The notes under the pieces were generated by a model, which was not told the DNA's origin, ran no database searches, and worked only from the letters and a program-made list of their open reading frames with translations. Shown here piece by piece: positions 7,810 to 17,726 of a DNA stretch of 64,000 nt. Each line of letters opens with the position of its first letter. Positions within the stretch are counted from its first letter, which is position 1. The stretch is from an uncultured Prevotellaceae bacterium. GTDB lineage: Bacteria > Bacteroidota > Bacteroidia > Bacteroidales > Bacteroidaceae. The position numbers and the translations under genes were made by a program. The stretch spans positions 1-64,000 of the forward strand of contig CALCEL010000083.1 in the NCBI GenBank assembly GCA_937900485.1, in the 5' to 3' direction.

Positions 7810-8667
7810 TCAAGCCAATGTGGAATAATAGCCCAGTTTATAGAAAGAGAACAAAAATAGCGATGGATTGGAACCTGTGAGGTTCTTTCTCATAAGTGAA
7901 CGTGTGGACTTGAACACGAATCGAACCACTGGCATGAGCATCTTGTACTTCTCATGGAATCGTATCAGGGTGACGCTGTCACGCAACTCGTCTCTGAATT
8001 TATAAGCATTGGTTACAGCTGTTTCTGTCTTACGCAGGAACACGTCACTTTCTTCGATGTCTTTGTTCAACAGAGGGTTGTCAATAGCGAACACCTCATA
8101 CCCGTGTGCTCTCATGTCATCACCGAACTTGACGTCTTCATAGCCGTAGTTGTTGTATCTCTCGTCGAAGGAGATAAGTTCAGCCACCTTCCTGCTGATG
8201 AGGAACGAGAAAGAGCGGAACTGCCCACTCACCATTCCATGTCTGCTCTCATAACATTTTTCATATCTCCATCTGAGCTGTCGGTTCGGGTCTAGACACA
8301 CATCCGGATGCTTAATTCCACCACAAACAACAGGATGAATCTTTCCTGCCTCCAGGTAATTGCGCAGGAAGTTCGTATTGATTATCTTACCGTCAGAGTC
8401 AAGAAACAGCAACATGTCACCTTTAGACTCACGTATAAGGAAATTTCTTATCGCTGCCCTTCCTATGTTGTCTTTCAGTCTTATATACCTGCAATTACTC
8501 AACTCCTTAACTTTCAGATTGGCAATCATAGACACACTGTCACGACTACCATCCTCAGCAAGAATAATCTCATAGCTCACCCCAATCCTTTCTGCCTGTG
8601 TGTGTAACTCACTAACAAGCTGATAGCAAGCATAGTCATGCGTTGGTATAAGGATACTAATTGTCAT
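7810..8667 (-). CDS. Family 2 glycosyltransferase
   Basis: The 285-residue product has a GT-A fold N-terminus: ISILIPTHDY, then IILAEDGSRD, the acceptor-side NIGRAAIRNFL, and the metal-binding LLFLDSDGKI. A C-terminal segment, YGYEDVKFGDDMRAHGYEVFAIDNPLLN, resembles the GT2 ED-containing region of galactosyltransferase-like members. It probably transfers a sugar from a nucleotide donor at the cytosolic face; donor and acceptor are unknown. It begins 3 bases after the porZ stop, so it is likely co-transcribed with porZ. As PorZ handles anionic LPS in the type IX system, a surface-glycan role is a reasonable but unproven inference. Confidence 0.88.
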   Translation of the reverse strand: MTISILIPTHDYACYQLVSELHTQAERIGVSYEIILAEDGSRDSVSMIANLKVKELSNCRYIRLKDNIGRAAIRNFLIRESKGDMLLFLDSDGKIINTNFLRNYLEAGKIHPVVCGGIKHPDVCLDPNRQLRWRYEKCYESRHGMVSGQFRSFSFLISRKVAELISFDERYNNYGYEDVKFGDDMRAHGYEVFAIDNPLLNKDIEESDVFLRKTETAVTNAYKFRDELRDSVTLIRFHEKYKMLMPVVRFVFKSTRSLMRKNLTGSNPSLFLFSFYKLGYYSTLA

Positions 8668-8670
8668 ATC

Positions 8671-10776
8671 TTACCTGATTATCACGAATTTTGTTGCTGC
8701 TCCGGTATTACCATCCTCATCACAACATAAAGCATAATACACTCCAGACTTACATCTCTTGCCAAAATTGTCGCAACAATTCCAAGTGAACTCACCTCCC
8801 ACACTCGTCCCCTCTGCAACCAGCCTTCCTGCAGCATTGACAATCTTCACGTTAGAGTCAAACATCAGTCCTGTTATATGTAAGTTACCCGAGTATTCCG
8901 GTCTGACAGGATTAGGGTAAACCTTCAGGCTACTGTCTGACATGTCAGACGAGGCGTCTGTTGCATCACCAGCGTAAGAGCAGAGACCTGAGGTGGTGGC
9001 AATAAACACCTCACCAGACTCTCCATCAATCTCGATGTCATTGATATTATCAGATATGAGAGGAGAGTTCTTCGTGGTGAAATGCTGAACTGTCTCTTGA
9101 CCGTCTGAACTTATGAGATAGACACCGTCACCCTTGGTGCCTATCCATTTCCGGTTTCCGCCGTCTATGGCTATGCACTTAACAGGGATTCTGTTGAGAA
9201 GGTAGTCAGCGTTGTTGGAACCGTCATTTCTTGACACCACGACTTGATTGAACAAGAAGTCACTGCTAAAAACGTTATCAGGAGAATAGGACACGAACAG
9301 ACCTTCCTCAGTTCCTATCCAAATATACCCGTTAAGATCCTCCGATGAACAATAGAATAAGTTTGGGGTGTAATAAGTTCCATTCTGATTATAGAACGAC
9401 TTAATGAACCTGTAGCTGTCATCGTCTTGAGTATCCACCGTTCCGTTAGTGTTAATCACCATTATGCCGGCACTGCAAGACTGCGTAGTCCTTCGACAAT
9501 TGATCCACGCCCATCCACGCGAGTCGAACATGATGTTGTCAAACGTAGGGTAACCAGCGATCTCATCGTAGAAATAGGAAGTCCAACTACCATCATTCTT
9601 CAATATCCTGATGACTGTATCACACTCATTATTACACATCCACATGTTTCCTTCTGAGTCGTATTGCAGTCCCGTCACTCTCACGTATCTCGCCGCATTT
9701 TTATTCTCCGGCAAGATTGAGGTAAGCGGAGAATTGTCATAGCTATAGTGGTTCGTCATGACATAATTCCTGAACTCGTAGATTCCGCTCTTCTTTGTTC
9801 CGAGCCAATGATGCTCTGTGTCATTCGGGTCCTGTATGATGTCGGTGACATTACGGTATAGGAGACTTCCAACAGCAGTCACCGCAACAGTCTCATCGAA
9901 ATTAGTCCATTTACCATTCTCATACTTCATCGCCGTGCCATCATAGTCAATCTCCGGCTCATAGTAGAAGTTACCACCTGCCACCAACAATCGTCCATCT
10001 ACCATAGACAACTTATAAGAATAGTTTCTCACAGGACTATTCAACCCATATGGTATTGCTGTGGTGACAATATTCAGAGCTGACGTGTCTGACACATTCT
10101 CATTTGTCAGACCACTGTACTCCAGATAATCACTCATCTCTGTGTCTGTCTTGAGACTCCAGTTGTTAGGATCCAGCAGATTGTCTGTTTTCTCACCGAC
10201 ATACACACCTGACGTTGTTGACGCATATATTCTAAGGTCACTCACCCTCGTCGTCTCGACAGCAGAACCGAAATAGTACAGATTCTCAAAATAACAATCA
10301 TCCAGATTTACGACGACAATACCAGTGCCGGTAGATATATAGGCTTTGTTTCCTGTAATATTCACCTCGTATATAGTCTTATCACTAAGTGATTTGTTTT
10401 TCAAATCCGGCAGATTGACACACTCCTTCCCTATCCTAAGCAGGTCTATATTACAATTAGAATAGATTATCAGTAACACATCCGACGTTTTACTGTAAGC
10501 AATGTCATATATACCGAAATCACTCAGCACATTTGACTTGTCATAGGTACGGATACTATTGTCTTCCGTGTCATAGGAGAACAAGTCACCGTTCGCCAAC
10601 ACGTAGTAAGACGGACCAATCTTCACTGATTTAGTCATGTCATGATACGCGGAGTATATAGTCCATTCACCATCGTCTGCCATCACTGACAAGTTGGCTA
10701 ACGAAAAGGCTAATACACCGAGCACCTTGAATATTTTCGAGATCTTATACATCTTCATTTTCAGAAAACACTTCAT
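8671..10776 (-). CDS. porZ: PorZ-like type IX secretion protein
   Basis: The 701-residue product has a signal peptide ending near VMADDGEW, a long beta-propeller region (repeated W/YIGTxxGxY-like blades, for example HHWLGTKKSGIYEF, YIWIGTEEGLFV, RKWIGTKGDGVYLI), and a C-terminal sorting domain starting around SLKVYPNPVRPEYSG and ending CKSGVYYALCC...FVIIR. In Porphyromonas, PorZ is part of the outer-surface attachment complex and delivers anionic LPS to the sortase PorU. The N-terminal WTIYSAYHDMTKSVKIGPSYYVLANGDLFSYD segment is typical of the PorZ family. ATG codons at 10776 and 10758 both fit a signal peptide. The window therefore belongs to a T9SS-positive organism. Confidence 0.85.
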   Translation of the reverse strand: MKCFLKMKMYKISKIFKVLGVLAFSLANLSVMADDGEWTIYSAYHDMTKSVKIGPSYYVLANGDLFSYDTEDNSIRTYDKSNVLSDFGIYDIAYSKTSDVLLIIYSNCNIDLLRIGKECVNLPDLKNKSLSDKTIYEVNITGNKAYISTGTGIVVVNLDDCYFENLYYFGSAVETTRVSDLRIYASTTSGVYVGEKTDNLLDPNNWSLKTDTEMSDYLEYSGLTNENVSDTSALNIVTTAIPYGLNSPVRNYSYKLSMVDGRLLVAGGNFYYEPEIDYDGTAMKYENGKWTNFDETVAVTAVGSLLYRNVTDIIQDPNDTEHHWLGTKKSGIYEFRNYVMTNHYSYDNSPLTSILPENKNAARYVRVTGLQYDSEGNMWMCNNECDTVIRILKNDGSWTSYFYDEIAGYPTFDNIMFDSRGWAWINCRRTTQSCSAGIMVINTNGTVDTQDDDSYRFIKSFYNQNGTYYTPNLFYCSSEDLNGYIWIGTEEGLFVSYSPDNVFSSDFLFNQVVVSRNDGSNNADYLLNRIPVKCIAIDGGNRKWIGTKGDGVYLISSDGQETVQHFTTKNSPLISDNINDIEIDGESGEVFIATTSGLCSYAGDATDASSDMSDSSLKVYPNPVRPEYSGNLHITGLMFDSNVKIVNAAGRLVAEGTSVGGEFTWNCCDNFGKRCKSGVYYALCCDEDGNTGAATKFVIIR

Positions 10777-10854
10777 AATATATATTTATTATTAAGCTGT
10801 CCTAACAAATATTACCGACAAGTCATCACAGACTAACACATACGCACTATATGT

Positions 10855-11709
10855 TCAACGAACACCTACTCGAGCCTTTACCATCCTGTCGTTGCCAAAT
10901 TGGTCTTTCCTCAGTTCCACATCCACATATCCCTTATGTTCGAGCATTGCCACCACACTATCACCGAATAGTCTGTTTATCTCAAAATATAGGTATCCAT
11001 CGTCTTTCAAAGCTTGACTCGCATAATCTGCGATCTTATCGTAAAAGAGCAATGGCTCATCATCAGGCACGAACAAAGCGAGATGAGGCTCATAGGACAA
11101 CACGTTGTCGCTCATGTCCGCAGACTCCCTATTACATATATAAGGTGGGTTGGACACAATGACATCATATTTCCCCACTTCATCTGCAACCACCTTTAAT
11201 ATATCCTTCTTTCTGAATACGACACCGGCCTTGTGTCTGTCAGAGTTATGTTTCGCTATCTCCAGAGCCCTGTCACTTATGTCCCAAGCCTCAATAACAG
11301 CATCACCCAGCGCTTTCGACAAGGACACAGCAATACATCCTGACCCTGTTCCTATATCGAGCACATGGCATACCTCACCGATATTTGGATGACACATAAC
11401 GTCACACAATATCCAATCCACCAGTTCCTCCGTCTCAGGTCTTGGTATCAACACCCCCTCCATAACGTCAAGGGTAAGACCACAAAACACCACCTTACCC
11501 GTGACGTACTGCACCGGCTCACCTTGTGCCACACGTCTCGCTGCAGATAGCAAGCGCTCCTCCATATCCTCAGACACACACAACCCAGTAAGAGCACCTA
11601 CTCTGTCAATGCCAGCCATATCCTCAAGAAGCATAAGAGCTATAGCCGAAGCCTCACCGTCATCGTAACGCTCGCTTATAATCTGTTTTAACTTTCTATA
11701 TTGATTCAT
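10855..11709 (-). CDS. prmC: Release factor glutamine N5-methyltransferase
   Basis: PrmC methylates the Gln of the GGQ motif in peptide chain release factors. The product has the SAM-binding motif VLDIGTGSGCIAVSL, the upstream VLIPRPETEELVDWIL, and the catalytic NPPY motif (VIVSNPPYICNRE), in the family order. I chose the ATG at 11709 (MNQYRKLKQII), giving 284 residues as usual for PrmC. The frame extends further upstream but that part has no family similarity. It lies 78 bases upstream of porZ on the same strand and is divergent from the SGNH hydrolase gene. Confidence 0.95.
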   Translation of the reverse strand: MNQYRKLKQIISERYDDGEASAIALMLLEDMAGIDRVGALTGLCVSEDMEERLLSAARRVAQGEPVQYVTGKVVFCGLTLDVMEGVLIPRPETEELVDWILCDVMCHPNIGEVCHVLDIGTGSGCIAVSLSKALGDAVIEAWDISDRALEIAKHNSDRHKAGVVFRKKDILKVVADEVGKYDVIVSNPPYICNRESADMSDNVLSYEPHLALFVPDDEPLLFYDKIADYASQALKDDGYLYFEINRLFGDSVVAMLEHKGYVDVELRKDQFGNDRMVKARVGVR

Positions 11710-11873
11710 CACGCGAATATAGTCATAATTTAGGATTAGAGACAAGGCCCCTTCTAAAAAACAATTCTTCAAAACAATGTACATAAATGGCAAAGAATAC
11801 CACACATGAGCTCAATGAGAACATGGCAATCCTAAAATGACAAGGAAAAAAGAGTATTTTACGGATTTATTAT

Positions 11874-11881
11874 TACTTTTG
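11874..11881 (+). promoter_or_regulatory. -7 element before the SGNH hydrolase
   Basis: TACTTTTG matches TAnnTTTG and lies 51 bases before the ATG at 11933. A clear -33 element is not visible. Confidence 0.45.
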
Positions 11882-11932
11882 CCCGATGAGAACACATTTC
11901 TTCAATAAGACAAACCTAAAAACAACAAATCT

Positions 11933-12607
11933 ATGAAAAAGATTCTATTATCAGCATTGATTTTCACTGCTAACCTGATTAGCATGAACGCTCAGAAAGT
12001 TTCAATATTGGGTGACTCATACTCAACATATAGTGGTGAGGTGTCACCTGACTGGAACTATTGCTGGTATTTTAATGACAAGAAAAACGAAGGTAAGAAC
12101 GACGTGGAGACGTCAGATCAGACATGGTGGAAAATCCTGATAAAGGAAAAAGGCTATAAGCTCGAGAAAAACAACTCTTTCTCAGGATCAACAGTATGTT
12201 ACACGGGATATGGCAAAGCCGACTATTCTGACAGAGCATTCATCACGCGAATGGCTAACCTCGGCAACCCAGACATCATACTTGTCTTCGGAGGAACTAA
12301 CGACTCATGGGCGAAATCTCCTATAGGCTATTATGAGTACACGAACTGGACACGTCAGCAACTCTACTCATTCAGACCTGCATTCTGTTACATGATAAAC
12401 TATATAAAGAGTAACTATCCGAAAGCTAAGATTTACAACATTTGTAACAGCGAGCTGTCCAAAGAGGTCACAGAGACAGAAGCGAAAGTTTGCGAGTATT
12501 ATGGAATAGTCAACATACAACTGACAGACATAGACAAACAAGCGGGTCATCCATCTATCAAAGGCATGAGAGCGATAGCCACTCAGGTGGGCGAAGCCAT
12601 CAAATAA
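11933..12607 (+). CDS. Secreted SGNH/GDSL hydrolase
   Basis: The 224-residue product has a signal peptide ending at MNAQKV. SGNH blocks follow in order: ILGDSYSTY (nucleophile Ser), NNSFSGSTVCYTGYG with Gly/Asn features, VFGGTNDSW (block III), and DIDKQAGHPSIKGMRAIA with the catalytic Asp/His. It is probably an exported esterase or acetyl-esterase acting on carbohydrate or lipid; the substrate is unknown. It is monocistronic, with its own -7 element, and is followed by the topA promoter. Confidence 0.9.
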   Translation: MKKILLSALIFTANLISMNAQKVSILGDSYSTYSGEVSPDWNYCWYFNDKKNEGKNDVETSDQTWWKILIKEKGYKLEKNNSFSGSTVCYTGYGKADYSDRAFITRMANLGNPDIILVFGGTNDSWAKSPIGYYEYTNWTRQQLYSFRPAFCYMINYIKSNYPKAKIYNICNSELSKEVTETEAKVCEYYGIVNIQLTDIDKQAGHPSIKGMRAIATQVGEAIK

Positions 12608-12612
12608 AAAAA

Positions 12613-12638
12613 AGTGAGCACATTATTTGTTGTTCACT
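12613..12638 (+). terminator. Weak hairpin after the SGNH hydrolase
   Basis: AGTGAGCA (12613-12620) pairs with TGTTCACT (12631-12638), with one G-T wobble. There is no T run, and the right arm overlaps the spacer of the topA promoter, so a role in termination is only a possibility. Confidence 0.3.
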
Positions 12639-12655
12639 AAAAATCATTACCTTTG
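12626..12655 (+). promoter_or_regulatory. Promoter of topA
   Basis: TTTG (12626-12629), an 18-base spacer and TACCTTTG (12648-12655) match the Bacteroidetes consensus. The ATG is 28 bases downstream. Confidence 0.7.
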
Positions 12656-12683
12656 CCGCCGAAAAAAATGACAGATACGATAT

Positions 12684-15044
12684 ATGCAAAAGAATTTAGT
12701 GATTGTTGAGTCTCCGGCCAAAGCCAAGACGCTGGAAAAATTTCTTGGCTCGGATTTCAAAGTCATGTCGAGTTACGGACATATACGAGACCTCAAGAAA
12801 AAGGAAATGAGCGTAGACCTCAATACTTTTTCTCCAGAGTATGAGATTCCTGCAGATAAGAAGGAAGTCGTCAAGAAACTTAGGGAGAGTGCGGCAGAGG
12901 CAGAGACTGTATGGTTGGCATCCGATGAGGACCGAGAGGGAGAGGCTATATCATGGCATTTAAGTCAAGTGCTCGGACTCAACCCGGCGGAGACCAAGCG
13001 TATCGTATTTCATGAAATCACCAAGTCTGCAATTCTAAACGCCATAGAGCATCCACGAGTGATTGACATCAATCTTGTCAATGCTCAACAGGCGAGACGT
13101 GTCCTCGACCGTATCGTCGGTTTCAAACTGTCTCCTGTGCTTTGGAAAAAACTCAAACCGAGCCTCAGCGCGGGAAGAGTGCAAAGTGTTGCCGTGCGAC
13201 TGATTGTAGAGAGAGAAAAGGAGATAGAAAACTTCAAGACAGAAAGTTCTTTCAAGGTCAGTGCAGTGTTTAACGTGAAGGATCAAGATGGTAAGTCTGT
13301 TGCCATGAAGTCCGACTTAGACACACGATTCAAAACGCAGAAAGACGCAGAGGTTTTTCTGGAGGCGTGCAAGGGTAAGACATTCACTATTACTGATATA
13401 CAGAAAAAGCCTACCAAGAAGACTCCTGCACCACCATTCACCACATCCACGCTGCAACAAGAAGCAGCAAGGAAGCTCGGATTCACGGTAGCACAGACAA
13501 TGATGGTAGCGCAGCAGCTGTATGAATCTGGACACATAACATATATGCGAACTGACTCTGTCAACCTCTCCTCACTCTGTCTTAACACTACGAAGGAAGA
13601 GATTATCAGTATTCTCGGCGAGAAATACTCACACGTACGTCAGTATCACACAAACAGTAAGGGTGCCCAAGAGGCTCACGAAGCTATAAGACCAACTTAC
13701 ATCAATGTGCACGAGATAGAAGGCAAGTCACAAGAGAGACGTCTTTACGACTTGATTTGGAAACGCACCATTGCTTGTCAGATGGCTGACGCAGACGCTG
13801 AGAAGACAATAATAACAATCAGCATAGATGGTGATGACAGTCACAAATTCATCACAACCGGAGAAATAATAAAATTCGACGGATTCCTTAAAGTCTATCA
13901 TGAGTCGTTGGATGATGAGGCAGCCAAAACAAGCCTGTCATCAAAAGACACTGAAGACAACACCCTACCACCTATTGAGGTCGGTGAGTCATTAGACATG
14001 AAGGAGATAGTGGCTACTGAACGTTTCACACAGCATCCTCTGAGATATACGGAGGCCAGTCTGGTAAAGAAGCTCGAAGAGCTTGGCATCGGACGTCCTT
14101 CCACTTACGCACCTACAATCTCTACCATACAGCAAAGAGAGTATGTGGAGAAAGGAGACAAAAAAGGCGTTGAGAAAGATTACTCTATCCTCAAGCTGAA
14201 GGGAAACAAGATTACCGCATCTACAAAGAAAGAGGTAATCGGCAATGAGAAATCCAAACTCATACCTACTGACATCGGCATCGTAGTCAACGAGTTTCTC
14301 GTTAAGTTCTTCCCGTCAGTCATCGACTACAACTTCACCGCTAAGGTGGAGGAGGACTTTGACGATATAGCTGAGGGAAAAGAAGGATGGAAAGATATGA
14401 TGAAGAGCTTCTACGAGAAGTTCGAAGAGCTTGTTGACAACACGATGAACGACAAGTCAGAACACAAAGTAGGAGAGCGTATTTTAGGAACCGACCCTCA
14501 AACTGGCAAGCCTGTAAGCGTGAAGATAGGACGTTTCGGTCCTGTTGTACAGATTGGCTTAGCCACAGACGATGAGAAGCCGAAATTCGCTCAACTAAAG
14601 AAGGAGCAGAGCATACAAACCATCACACTCGAAGAAGCTCTTGAGCTATTCAAACTTCCTCGTACCTTAGGAGAATTCGAAGGAGAGTCTGTGATAATAG
14701 GAGCCGGCCGATTTGGTCCGTATGTACAACATGCGAAGAAGTACGTCAGCATACCGAAAGACTTCGACCCGATTACAATCGGTTATGAGGATGCCGTAGC
14801 GTTGATATGTAAGAAACGTGAGGAAGAGAAGCAGAGTCATCTGAAAATGTTTGACGAGGACCCAGAGCTTGAGGTCATGAACGGAAGATACGGTCCGTAC
14901 ATTAAATATAAAGGTGCGAACTATAAGATTCCTAAGACCGTGACAGAGCCATCGTCATTAACTTACGAGATGTGCATGAAGATAATAGAGGAGCAGGGCA
15001 CACCATCTCCTAAGAGAACATACAAAAGAGCCAGAAAATCGTGA
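12684..15044 (+). CDS. topA: DNA topoisomerase I
   Basis: Type IA topoisomerase that relaxes negative supercoils. The 786-residue product begins with the Toprim domain (LVIVESPAKAKTLEKFLG; acidic triad in ASDEDREGEAISWHL), followed by the core with SLSAGRVQSVAVRLI and the catalytic Tyr287 in HITYMRTDSVNLS. The C-terminus carries repeated GRFGPxVQ/GRYGPYIKY modules (about 610-760) typical of Bacteroidetes TopA in place of cysteine zinc fingers. It has its own promoter. The downstream gap to aroK contains two hairpins. Confidence 0.97.
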   Translation: MQKNLVIVESPAKAKTLEKFLGSDFKVMSSYGHIRDLKKKEMSVDLNTFSPEYEIPADKKEVVKKLRESAAEAETVWLASDEDREGEAISWHLSQVLGLNPAETKRIVFHEITKSAILNAIEHPRVIDINLVNAQQARRVLDRIVGFKLSPVLWKKLKPSLSAGRVQSVAVRLIVEREKEIENFKTESSFKVSAVFNVKDQDGKSVAMKSDLDTRFKTQKDAEVFLEACKGKTFTITDIQKKPTKKTPAPPFTTSTLQQEAARKLGFTVAQTMMVAQQLYESGHITYMRTDSVNLSSLCLNTTKEEIISILGEKYSHVRQYHTNSKGAQEAHEAIRPTYINVHEIEGKSQERRLYDLIWKRTIACQMADADAEKTIITISIDGDDSHKFITTGEIIKFDGFLKVYHESLDDEAAKTSLSSKDTEDNTLPPIEVGESLDMKEIVATERFTQHPLRYTEASLVKKLEELGIGRPSTYAPTISTIQQREYVEKGDKKGVEKDYSILKLKGNKITASTKKEVIGNEKSKLIPTDIGIVVNEFLVKFFPSVIDYNFTAKVEEDFDDIAEGKEGWKDMMKSFYEKFEELVDNTMNDKSEHKVGERILGTDPQTGKPVSVKIGRFGPVVQIGLATDDEKPKFAQLKKEQSIQTITLEEALELFKLPRTLGEFEGESVIIGAGRFGPYVQHAKKYVSIPKDFDPITIGYEDAVALICKKREEEKQSHLKMFDEDPELEVMNGRYGPYIKYKGANYKIPKTVTEPSSLTYEMCMKIIEEQGTPSPKRTYKRARKS

Positions 15045-15077
15045 TGAGGACGAGTCTGGCATGACATAAGGCATGTG

Positions 15078-15111
15078 GCTTGGAAATAATTTACAAATAA
15101 TATTTCCAAGC
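15078..15111. terminator. Hairpin after topA
   Basis: GCTTGGAAATA (15078-15088) and TATTTCCAAGC (15101-15111) form a perfect 11-bp stem with a 12-base loop, 34 bases after the topA stop. No T run follows, so it may be an mRNA end stabiliser or a factor-dependent terminator. Confidence 0.45.
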
Positions 15112-15137
15112 TACTTATAGTCTTTAGGATTGACAAC

Positions 15138-15169
15138 ACTTGTCATCATTTCAGTCAACCATGACAAGT
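15138..15169. other. Second inverted repeat in the topA-aroK gap
   Basis: ACTTGTCAT (15138-15146) and ATGACAAGT (15161-15169) are perfect 9-bp inverted arms around a 14-base loop, 44 bases before the aroK start. It could be an operator or a leader hairpin; nothing further supports either. Confidence 0.35.
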
Positions 15170-15212
15170 TACACACACATATCATACATTAACGTTCCTT
15201 AAGCAGAAGAAA

Positions 15213-15737
15213 TTGAAAAGAGTATTTCTAATAGGATATATGGGAGCCGGCAAGACCACGATAGGTAAAGCCCTGGCACGTGACCTTAATGTTGAGTTCT
15301 TCGATCTCGACTGGTACATAGAGGACCGATTCAGAAAGAAGATATCTGACATCTTCGAGGAAAGTGGTGAGCAAGGATTCAGAGAGATGGAGTATAAGAT
15401 GCTCAGGGAAGTCGGAGAGTTTGAGAACGTCATCATCTCCTGCGGAGGCGGTACTCCATGTTTCTTCGACAATATTGACTTCATGAACTCACGTGGTGCC
15501 ACAATATACCTCAAAGCAACACCTGCAGTACTTAAGGAACACCTGCTTATGGGTAAAAGCCAGAGACCTCTCATCAATGGTAAGAGCCCAGAAGAGCTGG
15601 AATGTTACATCAAAGAGTCTCTCATAAAACGCACACCGTTTTATGAGAAAGCCAAACATGCGATAGACATAGATGTTATCCACACCAAAGAACAGATTGA
15701 CAGCTATGTCAAGAAAATCATAGACATAGTAAAATAG
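15213..15737 (+). CDS. aroK: Shikimate kinase
   Basis: Phosphorylates shikimate in the pathway to chorismate. The 174-residue product has the Walker A loop GYMGAGKT (8-15), FFDLDWYIEDRF with the shikimate-binding Asp, GFREMEYKML, CGGGTPCF (the substrate-binding Gly-Gly region) and SQRPLI in the lid. The start is a TTG at 15213: no ATG lies between the upstream stop and the Walker loop, and family members start 7-8 residues before GYMGAGKT. It is a stand-alone gene between topA and speA. Chorismate also feeds the menaquinone route represented here by menC and menE. Confidence 0.95.
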   Translation: MKRVFLIGYMGAGKTTIGKALARDLNVEFFDLDWYIEDRFRKKISDIFEESGEQGFREMEYKMLREVGEFENVIISCGGGTPCFFDNIDFMNSRGATIYLKATPAVLKEHLLMGKSQRPLINGKSPEELECYIKESLIKRTPFYEKAKHAIDIDVIHTKEQIDSYVKKIIDIVK

Positions 15738-15818
15738 TATTAACAAGTCATCAGTGTCACGTTTGGCATACACACTGAAATATTCTTTTTTCACTTTATT
15801 TTATATCAGAAGCAAAAA

Positions 15819-17714
15819 ATGAGAAAGTGGCGCATAGAGGACTCTTCGGAGCTCTACGGAATAAACGGATGGGGTGTCAACTATTTCCACATCAACGACA
15901 AGGGAAATGTTACAGTAACCCCTAACAAAAACGGAGTGGAAGTTGATCTTAGAGAAGTCATGGACGATCTCGCACTCAGAGACGTGTCTGCTCCAGTACT
16001 TGTACGTTTTCCAGACATAATAGACAACAGAATAGAGAAGACCGCCACGTGTTTCAATATAGCGTCAAAGGAATACGGATACAATGCAGAGAACTTCATA
16101 ATATATCCCATCAAGGTTAACCAGATCAACCCTGTCGTTGAGGAGGTTATAAAACACGGTAAGAAGTTCAATCTCGGGTTGGAAGCTGGTTCAAAACCGG
16201 AGCTTCACGCCGTTCTTGCAGTCAACATGAAAAGTGACTCACTTATTATCTGCAATGGTTATAAAGACGAGAGTTACATAGAGCTCGCCTTATTGGCGCA
16301 GAAAATGGGTAAGCGTATATTCATTGTTGTTGAGAAGTTTAATGAGTTGGAGATAATCACGCGAGTAGCTAAGCGTCTGAACGTAAGACCTAACATGGGT
16401 ATACGTATCAAACTGGCAGCCAGTGGTAGCGGAAAATGGGAAGAGAGCGGTGGAGACGCCAGCAAGTTTGGTCTCACATCCGGAGAACTGCTTACCGCAC
16501 TGAGCTATATCGACGAGAATAACATGAAGGACTGTCTGAAGCTCATCCATTTTCATATCGGCTCACAGATCACGAAGATACGACGCATACAGAATGCGTT
16601 ACGAGAGGCAAGTATGTTCTACGTGCAGCTCCGTAAGATGGGATACGAGGTACAGTTCGTTGATTGCGGTGGTGGTCTTGGCGTCGATTATGACGGCAGT
16701 CGTTCAAGTAACTCAGAGAGTTCAGTCAACTACTCAATACAGGAATACGTCAACAACTGCGTGTACACATTTGTTGAGGCTTCAAACAACAACGACATAC
16801 CGCACCCTAACATAATAACAGAAGGTGGACGCTCACTTGCAGCCCATCACTCTGTACTTATCATGGAGGTACTTGAGACGACAGAGGTACCAGCCATGCC
16901 TGACGAGTATGAGGTCAGTGAGACAGACCATGAGTTGGCAAAAGACCTTTACGACATATGGTGCAACCTGAACATACGTAACATGTTGGAAAGTTGGCAT
17001 GACGCTCAGCAGATCAGAGAAGAGGCACTCGACCTTTTCGCGCATGGAATGCTGGACTTGAGGACGAGAGCAGACATAGAACGCATGTATTGGGCTGTGG
17101 CGAGAGAGATAAACATTCTGGCACATTCCATGAAGCATATACCAGAAGAGTTCCACTCACTTGACAAACTGCTGGCAGACAAGTATTTCTGCAACTTCTC
17201 ACTGTTCCAGTCTCTACCAGACTCATGGGCTATAGACCAGATATTCCCTATCATGCCTATACAGAGGCTCAATGAGCGTCCAGACCGTAATGCCACATTA
17301 CAAGACGTGACATGCGACTCTGACGGCAAGATTTCCTCATTCGCGACAGAGAATGGGGTACACAACTTTATACCTGTCCACTCTTTCGACAAGAAGAAAG
17401 GCAGTTACTATATCGGTGTGTTCCTTGTCGGCGCATATCAGGAGATTCTCGGCGACATGCACAATCTGTTCGGTGACACAAACGCCGTTCATATCGTGAC
17501 AGACAAAGACGGATGGCACATAAACAACATCATCGATGGAGAAAATGTCGCTGACGTGTTATCATATGTGCAGTACGAGCCTAAAAAGATGGTGAGAAGC
17601 CTTGAGATTTGGGCTAAGCAGGCAATCAAAGAAGGCAAGATTACCCTTGACGAGGGTAAGGAGTTTCTCGACACATACAGAAGTGGTCTGTACGGATACA
17701 CGTATCTGGAATAA
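15819..17714 (+). CDS. speA: Biosynthetic arginine decarboxylase
   Basis: PLP-dependent enzyme converting arginine to agmatine for polyamine synthesis. The 631-residue product has the family's usual length. The PLP-lysine motif YPIKVNQ is in the N-terminal third, followed by GLEAGSKPEL, LIHFHIGSQI, the FVDCGGGLGVDYDGS phosphate-binding segment, and the C-terminal HVxxD-like region VHIVTDKDGWHINNI. The start MRKWRIEDSSELYGI matches the family. menE begins 12 bases after the stop, so the two are probably co-transcribed although their pathways are unrelated. Confidence 0.97.
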   Translation: MRKWRIEDSSELYGINGWGVNYFHINDKGNVTVTPNKNGVEVDLREVMDDLALRDVSAPVLVRFPDIIDNRIEKTATCFNIASKEYGYNAENFIIYPIKVNQINPVVEEVIKHGKKFNLGLEAGSKPELHAVLAVNMKSDSLIICNGYKDESYIELALLAQKMGKRIFIVVEKFNELEIITRVAKRLNVRPNMGIRIKLAASGSGKWEESGGDASKFGLTSGELLTALSYIDENNMKDCLKLIHFHIGSQITKIRRIQNALREASMFYVQLRKMGYEVQFVDCGGGLGVDYDGSRSSNSESSVNYSIQEYVNNCVYTFVEASNNNDIPHPNIITEGGRSLAAHHSVLIMEVLETTEVPAMPDEYEVSETDHELAKDLYDIWCNLNIRNMLESWHDAQQIREEALDLFAHGMLDLRTRADIERMYWAVAREINILAHSMKHIPEEFHSLDKLLADKYFCNFSLFQSLPDSWAIDQIFPIMPIQRLNERPDRNATLQDVTCDSDGKISSFATENGVHNFIPVHSFDKKKGSYYIGVFLVGAYQEILGDMHNLFGDTNAVHIVTDKDGWHINNIIDGENVADVLSYVQYEPKKMVRSLEIWAKQAIKEGKITLDEGKEFLDTYRSGLYGYTYLE

Positions 17715-17726
17715 ACTGATAACAAC

